Positions 19,012-28,674 of a DNA stretch of 64,000 nucleotides are shown piece by piece. The stretch's first letter is position 1; each line of letters opens with the position of its first letter. This stretch comes from Stentor roeselii. Lineage: Eukaryota > Ciliophora > Heterotrichea > Heterotrichida > Stentoridae. The stretch spans positions 1 to 64,000 of the forward strand of contig RSEH01000044.1 of the NCBI GenBank assembly GCA_006503475.1. The letters are read 5' to 3'. The notes beneath the pieces are model-generated. The model was not told the DNA's origin. It made no database searches and saw nothing but the letters and a program-made list of their open reading frames with translations. Made by a program: the position numbers and the translations under genes.

Positions 19012-20000
19012 TAAAATTTCAAACGAGCCCATTGAGATAATTTCTTGGCTTCCACCCATCTAGCATCCATAGACTCAGAATTAAGAAGTACAATAACAAC
19101 ATAAAAATCCTTAGAAGTACAAACACACAAGCAAGGTCCAGCATTAGAAGTAATTCCAGTTTTAACTCCATCAAACCCTTTCCCCAGCAACTTATTCGTA
19201 TTTTCCCAGACCTCTTCTCTAACACTTCCATCCTGCGCAACAATCCTAGCAGTAAAACTTTTACACCCAACAATATATTTAAAAACTTCATTTTTCATTG
19301 CATGAACCGCAAGTCTCGCCACATCTTTAGCAGTAGAAAGATTTCTTTTCACAATAAGTCCATGCGGGTTATGAAAAATAGTCGAGTTCAACCCAAGCAT
19401 CTGTGCATTTTTATTCATTTCATCCAGAAACCTCTTAACCGGTTTTCCATTGGGTGTTAATTTTGCCCCAAAGTACTCAGCCAAGGCCCAAGCGGCATCA
19501 TTTCCCGAAGGCAACATTAAAGCATAAAGAAGACTTTTCAATGAAAGTTCATCTCCTACTCTTAAACCTGCTGTAGTTCCAATCATTTGACTTGCCTGAT
19601 ACGAGACCCGGACCTGAGTTTCTTGCCAGTTCTTTTCTAGTTGTTTTATAAGATTTAAACTCACGATGCACGTCATTATTTTAGTTAAACTTGCAATTTC
19701 TCGTACTTCATTTGCGTTGTAACTGTGCAAAATTGTTCCTGATGACTGGTCGACGATTGTCCAGGACGTTGCTGATATTTTTGGAATCGAGGTCAGACTG
19801 TGGTATCGCTTTCGACGCAAGGAATTTGAGGAGGGTCGACGGTCTTCTGTCTTGAATGATGTGTTTAGGCTTGAGATTGATGGAGATTTTGCTACTCCTT
19901 GGTGATGGTCTTGCTTACGGCTTGCTAGTAAAGCTTGGAATAACTTGTTGGAATTGTGACGAGGAGGTCTTATTTGGCACTTTTGATTAAAGTTTTCCAT
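19008..20000 (-). CDS. Serine DD-carboxypeptidase-like protein (peptidase S11, PBP5 type)
   Basis: A 330-residue penicillin-binding-fold serine hydrolase. The three active-site motifs stand in order: SLTK (about 104-107, nucleophile Ser and general-base Lys), SGN (about 165) and KTG (about 280). Surrounding sequence (WTIVDQSSGTILHSYN, LPSGNDAAWALAE, HNPHGL) is that of bacterial D-Ala-D-Ala carboxypeptidases. A ciliate has no peptidoglycan, so it may act on food or symbiont wall fragments or on other peptides. The first 70 residues are basic and Ser-rich, without a clear signal peptide. It lies between ordinary ciliate genes with local base use. Ends in TAA, sharing TTAA with the channel gene stop. 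Bacterial origin by transfer is an inference. Confidence 0.85.
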   Translation of the reverse strand: MENFNQKCQIRPPRHNSNKLFQALLASRKQDHHQGVAKSPSISSLNTSFKTEDRRPSSNSLRRKRYHSLTSIPKISATSWTIVDQSSGTILHSYNANEVREIASLTKIMTCIVSLNLIKQLEKNWQETQVRVSYQASQMIGTTAGLRVGDELSLKSLLYALMLPSGNDAAWALAEYFGAKLTPNGKPVKRFLDEMNKNAQMLGLNSTIFHNPHGLIVKRNLSTAKDVARLAVHAMKNEVFKYIVGCKSFTARIVAQDGSVREEVWENTNKLLGKGFDGVKTGITSNAGPCLCVCTSKDFYVVIVLLNSESMDARWVEAKKLSQWARLKFY

Positions 20001-20318
20001 TTAAAATATGAATAGTTGATGGAAAATATTTTTTAGGACTTTGGATTTTAGGGTTAAGTTATATGTTGGATAGAAGGTTTTGTGATGAAAATTTTAAAGT
20101 TGGTTGAATTTGATTTTATGGTATTTGTTTTAAGACCTTGAAAAGAAATTCATGATGAAAATTTTCTTTATTTGTAAAAAGTTTGGATATAAAGATTTAA
20201 AATTCATTTTTCTAGGAAAAAATCGAAAACTTTCATTTTTTCAACTAAGCTTTAGCCATTTAAATAACTTAAATATTAACCTCAGGCTTTGTTTTAATAT
20301 TTTTCAATCTTCAATAAA
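20001..20318. other. Divergent intergenic region, no gene seen
   Basis: About 320 bp between the divergent carboxypeptidase-like and LRR genes. It is T- and G-rich at left, AT-rich at right, with no supported gene; it presumably holds both promoters. Confidence 0.4.
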
Positions 20319-21080
20319 ATGGGCTGTACAAGCTTTAAAGAATACAAAAGATCAACAGGCTCCATCGAGGCAAGGTCAGAAATAATCTTCGATTCAATTA
20401 AAGGTTTTTACGAATCAAATGAAAAAAAACTTCCAAATCGTATTAGGGAGCTTTTTAGTTGCATTCCAAGCCATAGAAAAGAAACTCAAAAGCTTGATCT
20501 TAAGTTTGTCACCATGTCAGACACCAACTTGCAAGCTATTTGTCTTATTTTGCCTAAGTTTGAAAACTGTATCTATTTAAATCTCTGAAAAGCGGCCTTG
20601 GGAGATGCAGGGTGTTCAAAACTCGCAGGAATTCTACATTCTTTTACTAGTCTCAAGTTCTTGTCTTTGGCTGATAATAAAATTTCAAGTGTTGGACTTT
20701 TACTTATCAGTCATAATTTTCATCATTTCAGTAAATTAGAAAACCTTGAGTTATTTTTGAACCCTTTTAAAAGTGCTGGTGGAGACATATTGGCTAAAAG
20801 TCTTTTCCATTTAGTCAACCTGAAAAAACTAGTGCTAGATGACTGTGAACTAACATCAAAGCCAGTAAAAACCCTATTAAAAGTATTCTCAAAGCTCATA
20901 TACATCGAAAGAATATCCTTAAACTACAACGACCTTCACGATTTTTCATCAGAATCCTTCAAAACCCTATTATCCCCTCTAAACTCACTGAAAATGTTAT
21001 CAATCGAGAACACAGGAACCTCAGAGTCATGTTTCAATTCTCTTCACTCCTCATTTCCATCAATTCTTATATCATATTAG
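20319..21080 (+). CDS. Leucine-rich-repeat protein with in-frame TGA (Trp)
   Basis: About 253 residues starting MGCTS, a possible N-myristoylation/palmitoylation site. From residue 60 there are ribonuclease-inhibitor-type leucine-rich repeats (LKFLSLADNKI, LENLELFLNPF, LKKLVLDDCEL, IERISLNYNDL). The frame is interrupted only by TGA at 20586-20588, in the middle of a repeat (LNL-W-KAALGDAG); the sequence on both sides is in the same frame and the repeat spacing is kept, so TGA is read as Trp. Likely a protein-interaction scaffold at a membrane; no specific family recognised. Ends in TAG, 9 bp before the next gene. Confidence 0.78.
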
Positions 21081-21089
21081 CTAATAAAA

Positions 21090-21452
21090 ATGGGTCGTCC
21101 ACCTCCCCACATCATCTTCAAAAAGCTCGCAACAAGAATAGTGAAAAACATGGTTCCAAACTCTTTAAACGACTTAGAAATCGCAAAGGAAAACGAGGAA
21201 ATGTTCCTGAATGAAGAATCAAATGAAGGTCCAAATTACAAGAAATGGAGACATCGAGTGGGCGAATTACAAGCCCTTGAAAAGAAGTACAAAAATATGA
21301 TGGATTCCCGTAAATACCTGAATCAAGTCATGAAGCACATGGCCCATCCTCCAAGAAAAGTACAGAGAAAAGGCCGGTTCCAGTTTCATTACCATCATAT
21401 TGACTACAAGCCTTACAAGTTATATGGATTCGATATAGATTATGATTACTAG
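21090..21452 (+). CDS. Small basic hypothetical protein
   Basis: A 120-residue, strongly basic protein ([21 protein letters not shown]...) ending in a Tyr/Asp-rich tail ([16 protein letters not shown]). I do not recognise it; a basic, compact protein like this could be a mitochondrial ribosomal protein or an RNA-binding factor, but that is a guess. It ends in TAG overlapping the TAG of the convergent Myb gene in a CTAG palindrome at 21449-21452. Confidence 0.6.
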   Translation: MGRPPPHIIFKKLATRIVKNMVPNSLNDLEIAKENEEMFLNEESNEGPNYKKWRHRVGELQALEKKYKNMMDSRKYLNQVMKHMAHPPRKVQRKGRFQFHYHHIDYKPYKLYGFDIDYDY

Positions 21453-22216
21453 GTTCTTTTAATTAAAATACTCTGGGTTTGGATACTCTGGATTATGCTT
21501 CGTGCTGTTAAAAGTGTTGAAAGACTCAACCATTCAGGGTCGGGCTCGACGTAGTAAAGCTTTTGAATTTGTGATGGCTTTGATGGGGAAGAACAGGCAG
21601 TTTGTGAGTCTTCAAGATGAGGGGATATGTGGAAGAAGCTGAATTTTTCTATGTTTTTTTTAACGAAATCGAAGATTTGGTCACATTTTTCTGGCTTTGA
21701 TGAATTTCCTTCTAGGTCTTTACGGATGTTTTTTATACGACGCTTTAAGGTACTGTTCCAGTGGTTTTTTATTGCGTTGTCTGTACGGCCTGGAAGGATT
21801 TTAGCGATTTCTGCCCATTTGTTCCCGAGTTGTAGGTGGGCTGAGATTATTGATAGGTCTTCTTCGATTGACCATTCGTCTCGTTTTATGCTTGGGTTTA
21901 AGTGGTTGTGCCAACGTTCACGACACTGTTTACCTACCCTTCCAGGCAAGTGACTAGCGATGCGACTCCAATGATGAGGTCCAAAAGTTGTAACCAACTG
22001 AAAAACCGTTGCATCTTCCTCAGCAGTCCAAGCACCTTTCTGACTATCACATCTTGTAAAACTTGAAAACACCCTTTCAGGATTTTCACTTTCGCCATTC
22101 TTATCAGAGGCAGATTTGCATTCCTTGAAACATGCATCCGGAGTTAAATTTCTTTCACCCTTACCAAAATCCAAACAACGGTCATAACCAAGGTCTTCCT
22201 TATTAGCCATGTTCAT
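21449..22216 (-). CDS. R2R3-type Myb DNA-binding protein
   Basis: A 255-residue transcription-factor-like protein. Two SANT/Myb repeats lie at about residues 58-108 ([15 protein letters not shown]...W...[20 protein letters not shown]) and 110-160 ([13 protein letters not shown]...W...[23 protein letters not shown]), with the conserved tryptophans and recognition helices of c-Myb R2 and R3. A Ser/Cys-containing tail follows. It would bind DNA in the nucleus, or act in splicing as some Myb proteins do, but the close match to R2R3 favours transcription. A second Met two codons in is an alternative start. Its start codon lies 41 bp from that of the divergent CEP78-like gene. Confidence 0.92.
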   Translation of the reverse strand: MNMANKEDLGYDRCLDFGKGERNLTPDACFKECKSASDKNGESENPERVFSSFTRCDSQKGAWTAEEDATVFQLVTTFGPHHWSRIASHLPGRVGKQCRERWHNHLNPSIKRDEWSIEEDLSIISAHLQLGNKWAEIAKILPGRTDNAIKNHWNSTLKRRIKNIRKDLEGNSSKPEKCDQIFDFVKKNIEKFSFFHISPHLEDSQTACSSPSKPSQIQKLYYVEPDPEWLSLSTLLTARSIIQSIQTQSILIKRT

Positions 22217-22257
22217 AAGGCCTAACGTTATTATTATCGACCCTCTTGGGTACTTTC

Positions 22258-23505
22258 ATGAGTTTTCTCCAATCATTTGAAATAATGAAAACTGCCCGTC
22301 CAGGAGAATCACTTAAAGTAACTTTTTCTTAGAGGCCTGTTTCAGCATCTTCTAAAAATCCAAGAGACTTTTACAAGACTCTTTGCACTAAACTGAAAGT
22401 TCCTATGTGTCCTGCTATTCTTGAAAGGTGATTTTCAGGTAGTCTTGCTTCAGATGAAATTGAGATGAACCTTGATGATTTGAATAATGACCAACAAGCT
22501 GCTCTTCCAAGGATTCTTAAGTTTTTTAGACTGAAAGGATTGAAACTTTGGTCTACTGGGTATGAAGTCATTGAGTACTCCAAGTTTGGAATGAGAAAAG
22601 GAAGGGGGAAGACTGATGAGAAAAAAACTTCGGAGGTCCCTGGGATGTTGTCGGCTGTTCTTTCTTGCTTTTTTGAAAGTATTACGTCTAAAAGAATGAC
22701 TGTTTTTGCACTTTTTGGATTGAAACTCGCGCCGAAAACTTGGGCACAATTCGCTAATGGACTTGCTGCTAGTCAGATATCAACTGTTTGTGTCAATCAT
22801 TGTGAAGTGACGGATAAAGAATTTGAGACTTTATTTCAAGCTTTAGGAATGATGGCGAAGTTGAATGTTTTGGATTTGGCTCATAATAAAATTACTGATG
22901 GATACCTGGTCGCCAGGGTCATTAGTCGACAAGGCGAAAGACGAGACGTCAGCAAATGGGAAGGAGGTCTCAGAGGTTCAGTCGCATCAATCCCCGAAGG
23001 ACTCTCCGAATTATATCTCTCTGACAACCTACTCGCCGATATCGGATGGGAAAAAATCATGAATTCCCTCATAAGTGACAACTGGCTTCGCCTTATAGAC
23101 TGTAAAAGAAACAACATTTCTAACCGTTCCTTAAAACAAACATTAAAAGTAATGAAAGAAAACAAAAGTCTTCTCGTAGTTGACTTAAGATTCAACATCA
23201 ACTTCGAAAGAGGTTTTTTAAAAGTCATGGAAATAATCGACAGAAATTTCGACTCTATAGAGAAAGGGACTGAAACTTGCAATCATTTCACACAACTATT
23301 TGAATTAATTGTAAATGAACTTGAATTTCCCAGTGTTTGTCAAGTTAGATTTGTGAGAAACGCTGTAAAAAAGCTTAAAATCAAGTCGCCGCTAGAAAAT
23401 CTTGACAGGAAACTAAACTCAGTCGCTGGAAGGTATACATCAGTTGAATTAATCAAGGAAAAACCCAAGAAAAAAGGATGGTCTGTGATGCGTAATGTAA
23501 ATTAG
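22258..23505 (+). CDS. CEP78: CEP78-like leucine-rich-repeat centrosomal protein (intron and in-frame TGA)
   Basis: About 410 residues. Spliced exon 1 starts MSFLQSFEIMK and joins over a 15-nt intron (22318-22332). TGA at 22429-22431 is in frame (ILER-W-FSGSL) and read as Trp. Compared from memory with human CEP78, the order of segments matches: an N-terminal helical region (RDFYKTLCTKLKVPM), LRRs (LNVLDLAHNKITD), the linker VISRQGERRDVSKWEGGLR that parallels the RHEETWAESLR segment of CEP78, SDNWLRLIDCKRNNIS, and KSLLVVDLRFN. CEP78 acts at centrioles and basal bodies in cilium assembly, apt for a ciliate. The long C-terminal coiled coil of animal CEP78 is absent. Ends in TAG. Confidence 0.75.
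22318..22332 (+). other. 15-nt spliceosomal intron
   Basis: GTAACTTTTTCTTAG near the 5' end of the CEP78-like gene. Its TAG is in frame and its removal links an ATG-started first exon to the conserved frame. Position 10 is T, not A, unlike the other four introns found. Confidence 0.8.
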
Positions 23506-23511
23506 TCTAAT

Positions 23512-24414
23512 ATGGAAGAGAGGACTTGGCAGCAGCTTTACTTGTATGGAAAGGACTATGAAGCCTTTTTGAGGAATTTTATTGATCAGAAGAAAAGAAC
23601 TGGAGAAATTTTGAATGCTGCTGATTTTTCAAGTATTGATATCATCAGACCTAGCAAAAATGAGGTTGTTGGTGAATTTATTCAAAGGTTTCACCTTGGA
23701 GATCAACTGGATTGTCTTGATGTTGGTTCTGGTATTGGAGGATTTTGTAGGTATTTAGCGAGCTTAGGGCATAAGGCTACGGGATATGATATTTTACCTC
23801 ATTATGTACAAATTGGATTGGAGATCAACTCTTTGATTAAAGTTTCAGGAAGTATTAACTTGGTCAGTGGGGATATCATGAATTCTGAAGTGCCTGAAAG
23901 TAGCTTTGATCTTATTACTTGCTTAGGGTTCTTAATGTACGTCCCAGGTGCTGAAATATTAAAAAAACTCTCATCGCTACTCAGACCTGGAGGTGTTATG
24001 TTCATAGAAGACTACATAAGGTTAAAGGAATCTCCAAATGAATCCGAAACTCGAAGTTTAAATGGATTTCATTGCATCCAAATCAGAACAAGGAAAGAAT
24101 TCGACCAGCATCTTTCTGAAGCCGGTCTGGAGGTCTTCGAATTCATAGACAAGGGAAGACAAACCTCAGAATTCGCTTGGAATCGCGCAGAAAACTTTTT
24201 GATAAGGTACAATCTGGGTGAATGTAAAGCAGATGAAATAGAGATTTATGCTGACTATTGCCCAAGGATCTTGAATAGTGTTGATCATTTGGGAAGAGAA
24301 ACAATTTTAGAAAGATTTCCAAACTTGTGTCAGAAAATCGGAACTGAACCTGGATTGACGGCTGATAAACTACTGACTTGGGTCAGCCTTGCGGTTCGAA
24401 AAGCAAGAGATTAG
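23512..24414 (+). CDS. SAM-dependent methyltransferase, tandem copy 1
   Basis: A 300-residue class I methyltransferase. Motif I (LDVGSGIGGFCRYLA, about 74-88) binds S-adenosylmethionine, GYDILPHYV is the acidic post-I loop, SFDLITCLGFLMYV motif IV, and LRPGGVMFIEDY motif VI. The fold and the order resemble phosphoethanolamine and related small-molecule N-methyltransferases, but the substrate cannot be fixed. It starts 6 bp after the CEP78-like stop and ends in TAG. Copies 2 and 3 downstream are about 60-70% identical by eye, all starting MEER.WQQ.Y.YGK.YE. Confidence 0.85.
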   Translation: MEERTWQQLYLYGKDYEAFLRNFIDQKKRTGEILNAADFSSIDIIRPSKNEVVGEFIQRFHLGDQLDCLDVGSGIGGFCRYLASLGHKATGYDILPHYVQIGLEINSLIKVSGSINLVSGDIMNSEVPESSFDLITCLGFLMYVPGAEILKKLSSLLRPGGVMFIEDYIRLKESPNESETRSLNGFHCIQIRTRKEFDQHLSEAGLEVFEFIDKGRQTSEFAWNRAENFLIRYNLGECKADEIEIYADYCPRILNSVDHLGRETILERFPNLCQKIGTEPGLTADKLLTWVSLAVRKARD

Positions 24415-25386
24415 GATTATTAGGATGGTTTAGATAGATTTCAATTGAAAGTCTTTGAAAATAGCTTTTAAATTTTTAGTGGCTGAATGAAAAGAAAATG
24501 GTTGATGACGTATTTGTTTTTATTATAGTAAAATTCAAGTCCTATCTTATAGGAATGAATTAATTAAGTCCCTTTCATCAACTCAATCACTTTTAATTAA
24601 ATTCTTAGTCTTTGTTTTTTAAACAATCTTTGAAGGTGAATTTTTTACTGCTTTTATTATTGAATGTTAAAGTATTTCAAAGATTTTTTTCCTTGCAAAG
24701 TATGAAATTTTTGAAGAATTATTTAAAGGTTATAGAATAAGAGATTTCTAAGATACTAAATTTTAAATTGATTGGAATTATCTGCACTTTACAGGTTAAT
24801 GTTGTTCCCAAGAGTAAAATCAAGTATCTTATAGTCTTGAATAAAATTTAAAATCCAAGAAAGAAGTTTAGATTAATCGACAATCTAATCACAATCTCAA
24901 CCTTAACCAAAACAAATTAGAGACCAGCAGGTTGCTTTTATTGACTAAATTTTAGACTGTATGGAAAATAGAAATGGTATTAGGTTTTAATATTAGGATC
25001 AGGATTGTAACTATTGGGTAAGTTTTAACAAACAAGGATTCATGAATAATTTATCAATTTTTAAAAATTTTTCTAGATTGAATCATGGGTTTGAAATGGG
25101 GTTATCGGTACTAGGGCTGAAAATCATCAAATTTTACATAAATGAAATAGTTAATGTAAAAAATGCCTGAGTGCCAAAAATCGAAGGCATGGATATAGAA
25201 CTTATTTTAACAAGATCAACATCAATCAATTACTTTTTTGAGCATGAGGAAATTTAGAATAAAAAATAAAATCTGAAGATTTGTTAAAGACTGTTTAATA
25301 ACTAAAACATTTTTAGGTAATCCCTTACAAAATGGCTTTAAAAACATAATTAATTTAAATATCTAATAATACACATTAGATAAACA
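24415..25386. other. Long AT-rich gap between methyltransferase copies
   Basis: About 970 bp without a supported gene. It is AT-rich with no repeat recognised by eye. Such a long spacer is unusual next to the very tight gene packing to the left. Confidence 0.4.
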
Positions 25387-26286
25387 ATGGAAGAACGAGC
25401 CTGGCAGCAATTTTACTTGTATGGCAAGGAATACGAAGCTTACCTGAGAAACTTCGTCGATGTAAAGAAGGAAGCTGGAGTACCTTTAACAACTTCTGAT
25501 TTTTATGCGATTGACATCATCAGGCCAAGTAAAAATGAAGTGCTAGGCGAATTTATTGAAAGGAATCAACTTGAAAACAGGCTTAATTGTCTGGATGTTG
25601 GATCAGGCATTGGAGGAATTTGCAGATATTTAGCAGATTTAGGTCACAATGTAACAGGCTATGATATTTTACCACATTTTGTAGAGATCGGAACAGAAAT
25701 CAACTCATTAATTGGCCTTTCTGATAAAATTCATTTGATCGCTGGAAATATCTTGGATGCTGATCTTCCTTTAGAAAGTTTCGACCTTATAACTTGTTTG
25801 GGATGCTTACTGTATCTAAATGGAGAAGATATAATGAAGAAACTTTCTACTTTACTTCGTCCAGGAGGAGTTCTTTACATTGAAGATTATGTCCTACGAA
25901 AAGAATCTCCAGATGTTAATGCTTTTCTTCACACCTCAATCAGGACAAGTAAAGACTATGAACAACACCTGGCTGAGGCTGGACTGCAGATCTTTGAATT
26001 CACTGACAGGGCTCGGGAAACATCTGAATTCGCTTGGAATCGAGCTGAAAAAATCTTGATAAGATTCAACCAAGGAGGAAGCAGCAGTGATGAAGTCCAG
26101 ATGTATGCATATCATTGTCCTAAAATTTTAAACAGCATTGATCATTTGGGAAGAGAGAACATATTCGAAAGGTTTCCTAATGTTTGTAGAAAAGTAGGAA
26201 TCGACACTGCTTTTAGTCCTGATAAGCCACTTACTTGGGTGATTCTTGGTGCGAGAAAGTCAAGAGTATGATTTAGGTTCTTTTAA
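25387..26286 (+). CDS. SAM-dependent methyltransferase, tandem copy 2
   Basis: Paralogue of the neighbours with the same start (MEERAWQQ) and motifs (LDVGSGIGGICRYLA, SFDLITCLGCLLYL, LRPGGVLYIEDY). A few residues shorter than copy 1 in the loop after motif VI (the segment between ESP and HTSIRT). Where copies 1 and 3 end in TAG right after ...ARK..., this copy has TGA (26269-26271), then four codons and TAA at 26284-26286. With TGA read as Trp the protein has a five-residue C-terminal extension (WFRFF); if TGA stops here, it has the family's normal end. Substrate unknown, as for the others. Confidence 0.85.
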
Positions 26287-26809
26287 GATAGACAATATCA
26301 ATCATTTTTTTAATTGGCTCATAGAATTGTTAGGAGAATATGAAATATTAGATTTTTTAAGATTAATTATTATGTATTGACTTAAGTAATAGCGTTATTT
26401 ATTAGATTAAACAAAAAAGTAATTTTTAAGTGAAAATTTTATGATTTCTGATAAATAAATTTGATCCATCTTGAAAATCTTGGAACTAAATTTAAAATCT
26501 TATTTCAAATTCCTATACCTCTTGTTTGTAACTATTCAAGAGACTTTTTTGGTAAAGAATTGAAAAATGCCCAATATGACCAATAATCATTCAATTATAA
26601 TTACTTATACATTCAGAATTATAACTAATGAGATTTCAACTAAAAAATTATAGTAAATATTTGATATGCTATTTGAATCTTAAATCTCCAAATATTGAAA
26701 TTTTAATGAAAGTCATTATCTTTGAATAGTCCTGATCAGGACAATACCAAAAATTTTAAAAGAATAAAAATTTGAGTAAAGTCTAGAAATGATTATAATA
26801 ATTTTTGTC
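26287..26809. other. AT-rich spacer, no gene seen
   Basis: About 520 bp between methyltransferase copies 2 and 3, AT-rich, without a supported frame or recognisable repeat. Confidence 0.4.
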
Positions 26810-27712
26810 ATGGAAGAACGAAAATGGCAGCAGCTCTATATATATGGCAAAGATTATGAAACATATTTGAGGAACTTCATCGATGAAAAAAGAAAGAGTG
26901 GTCAAGTTTTGACTGTTTCTGACTTTTCCTCAATAGATATTATCAGGCCAAGTAAAAATGAAATAGTTGGTGAATTCATTGAAAAACATCAGCTTGGAAA
27001 TAGATTAGATTGTCTTGATGTTGGATCAGGAATTGGAGGAATGTGTAGATATCTTGCAAATCTGGGCCATAATGCTACAGGCTATGATATTTTACCTCAT
27101 TATGTTGAGATCGGGTCAGAAATCAATTCACTGGTAGGCCTTTCAGATAAAGTTCGTTTGATCCACGGCAACATCGCAGAAGCCGATATACCAGAAAACA
27201 GTTTCGACCTGATCACCTGTTTAGGAGTCTTGCTTTGTGTTCCAGGTGCAGGAATCATCGAGAAACTTTCAAAGTTGCTTCGACCTGGCGGTGCCCTTTT
27301 TATAGAAGACTACATCCTTTTAAAGGAATTTCCCGATTTAATAGAAGCCCAGAATCTAAATCGATACCATTGCATTCCAATAAGGACTAAAAAAGAATAT
27401 GAAATCCAAATGACTTCCGCAGGCTTAGAGATATTTGAATTCGTCGACAAATCTCGAGAAACATCAGAGTTTGCTTGGAAAAGAGCTGAAAATATGCTGA
27501 TTCGCTTCAATAACGGAGAATGTAAAGCTGATGAAATTGAAATTTATGCTGATTTGTGTCCTAGGATCTTGAATAGTGTTGATCATTTGGGAAAAGATGA
27601 GATTTTAATCAGGTTTCCTAATGTTTCTCAGAGACTTGGAATTGAGAATGTTTTGAATGCCGATAAATTATTGACGTGGATGAGTCTTGCTGCGAGGAAG
27701 AATAGTAATTAG
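26810..27712 (+). CDS. SAM-dependent methyltransferase, tandem copy 3
   Basis: Third tandem paralogue: motif I LDVGSGIGGMCRYLA, motif IV SFDLITCLGVLLCV, motif VI LRPGGALFIEDY. An in-frame ATG 21 bp upstream (26789) would add seven hydrophobic residues, but comparison with copies 1 and 2 sets the start at 26810 (MEERKWQQ). Ends in TAG. Closest by eye to copy 1 in the C-terminal half (GECKADEIEIYAD). The three genes may methylate related substrates; they look like a recent local expansion. Confidence 0.86.
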   Translation: MEERKWQQLYIYGKDYETYLRNFIDEKRKSGQVLTVSDFSSIDIIRPSKNEIVGEFIEKHQLGNRLDCLDVGSGIGGMCRYLANLGHNATGYDILPHYVEIGSEINSLVGLSDKVRLIHGNIAEADIPENSFDLITCLGVLLCVPGAGIIEKLSKLLRPGGALFIEDYILLKEFPDLIEAQNLNRYHCIPIRTKKEYEIQMTSAGLEIFEFVDKSRETSEFAWKRAENMLIRFNNGECKADEIEIYADLCPRILNSVDHLGKDEILIRFPNVSQRLGIENVLNADKLLTWMSLAARKNSN

Positions 27713-28064
27713 GATAGATTAGAGAGGTTAAATGGAAGTTGAATGATGATTTGAAGTTGTTATTGTTATTTCCTTGAGGTTGAAAAATTAATAAAGGAAA
27801 TCAAGTGTTTTAAGGTTAATTTGTACAAATCAAGAAATACTTTTTTTTCAAAAATAACTCTTGAATTTAAGATTTTTCATTTTCTTGAATTTAAGATCAA
27901 TCTTCAATTGATTTATCAATCGAAACACTATCCCTAAATTCCAATAAAAAACACTTTTATTCCTCAAAAAATCTTAACTCCCGCATAAAATCCCTAAAAA
28001 CTCCTCGAAATACAAAATCAACCAAACCATTCTAAAAACCCTGCCAATTTCCCTCCATAATCAA
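27713..28064. other. Intergenic region with C-rich, G-poor leader
   Basis: No gene seen. The right part (about 27,900-28,064) is C/A/T with almost no G on the + strand, the same composition seen before other start codons. Confidence 0.5.
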
Positions 28065-28673
28065 ATGGAAACCTTACTCTCAACAACAGAATCACTTCTC
28101 TCCAACACCCTCTCAGACCTTCTCACTCTATCCACTTCCAACAATTGGGAGTCCTTAAAACCCAAAAAAGGCGTAAGCGGTTTCCAGAAGTCCCAAGAAG
28201 GAAACCTGAACCTAGTGAAAGCAGAAGGTCTGATAGAATTTCCCCCGGAGCAAGTTCTTTCTTTCATGTTAGACTCTTCATACAAATGGGACGAGACTTT
28301 AGAAGAGTCAAAAGTTCTTCACGAGTTTTCTCCAGACCTCTTCATAATGTACGAGCGATACAAATGCCCCTGGCCAGTGAGTGACAGAGATTTCGTCTAC
28401 GGCATGAAAATAGTGAAAAGAGAAGAGGCACTTTATATTATAGCGAAAAGTATTGAAACATCTCATCCTCAGATAAGCGGAGTCGTTAGAGGGGAAATAA
28501 TCACGAGTGGGTATGTTTTGAAGAGAACAGAGTTGAATTATACTCAAATTACTTATCTTGTCAGTCTTGACCCTAAAGGGTCTATTCCCAAGATGGTTGT
28601 TAGAAGTTTGAATAAAGAACAGGTGGCGAACATCTGGCGTATTCGTGAGTTTATGCAAAAGATTTATAATTAA
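28065..28673 (+). CDS. START-domain lipid-transfer protein (PCTP/STARD2-like)
   Basis: A 202-residue protein consisting almost wholly of a START domain, which binds and moves a single lipid or sterol in a hydrophobic tunnel. Marks include GLIEFPPEQVLSFMLD, the strongly conserved CPWPVSDRDFVYG and the end DPKGSIPKMVVRSLNKEQ with its long C-terminal helix. The length fits stand-alone START proteins. Phosphatidylcholine is the usual ligand of PCTP-like members, but the ligand here is not known. It ends in TAA one base before the stop of the convergent actin-like gene. Confidence 0.9.
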   Translation: METLLSTTESLLSNTLSDLLTLSTSNNWESLKPKKGVSGFQKSQEGNLNLVKAEGLIEFPPEQVLSFMLDSSYKWDETLEESKVLHEFSPDLFIMYERYKCPWPVSDRDFVYGMKIVKREEALYIIAKSIETSHPQISGVVRGEIITSGYVLKRTELNYTQITYLVSLDPKGSIPKMVVRSLNKEQVANIWRIREFMQKIYN

Positions 28674-28674
28674 C

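Noticed and set aside
20586-20588. In-frame TGA as a nonsense mutation or selenocysteine codon
   Set aside because: The LRR pattern continues in the same frame with correct spacing, other genes show the same, and a Trp reading fits the known Blepharisma code without special elements.
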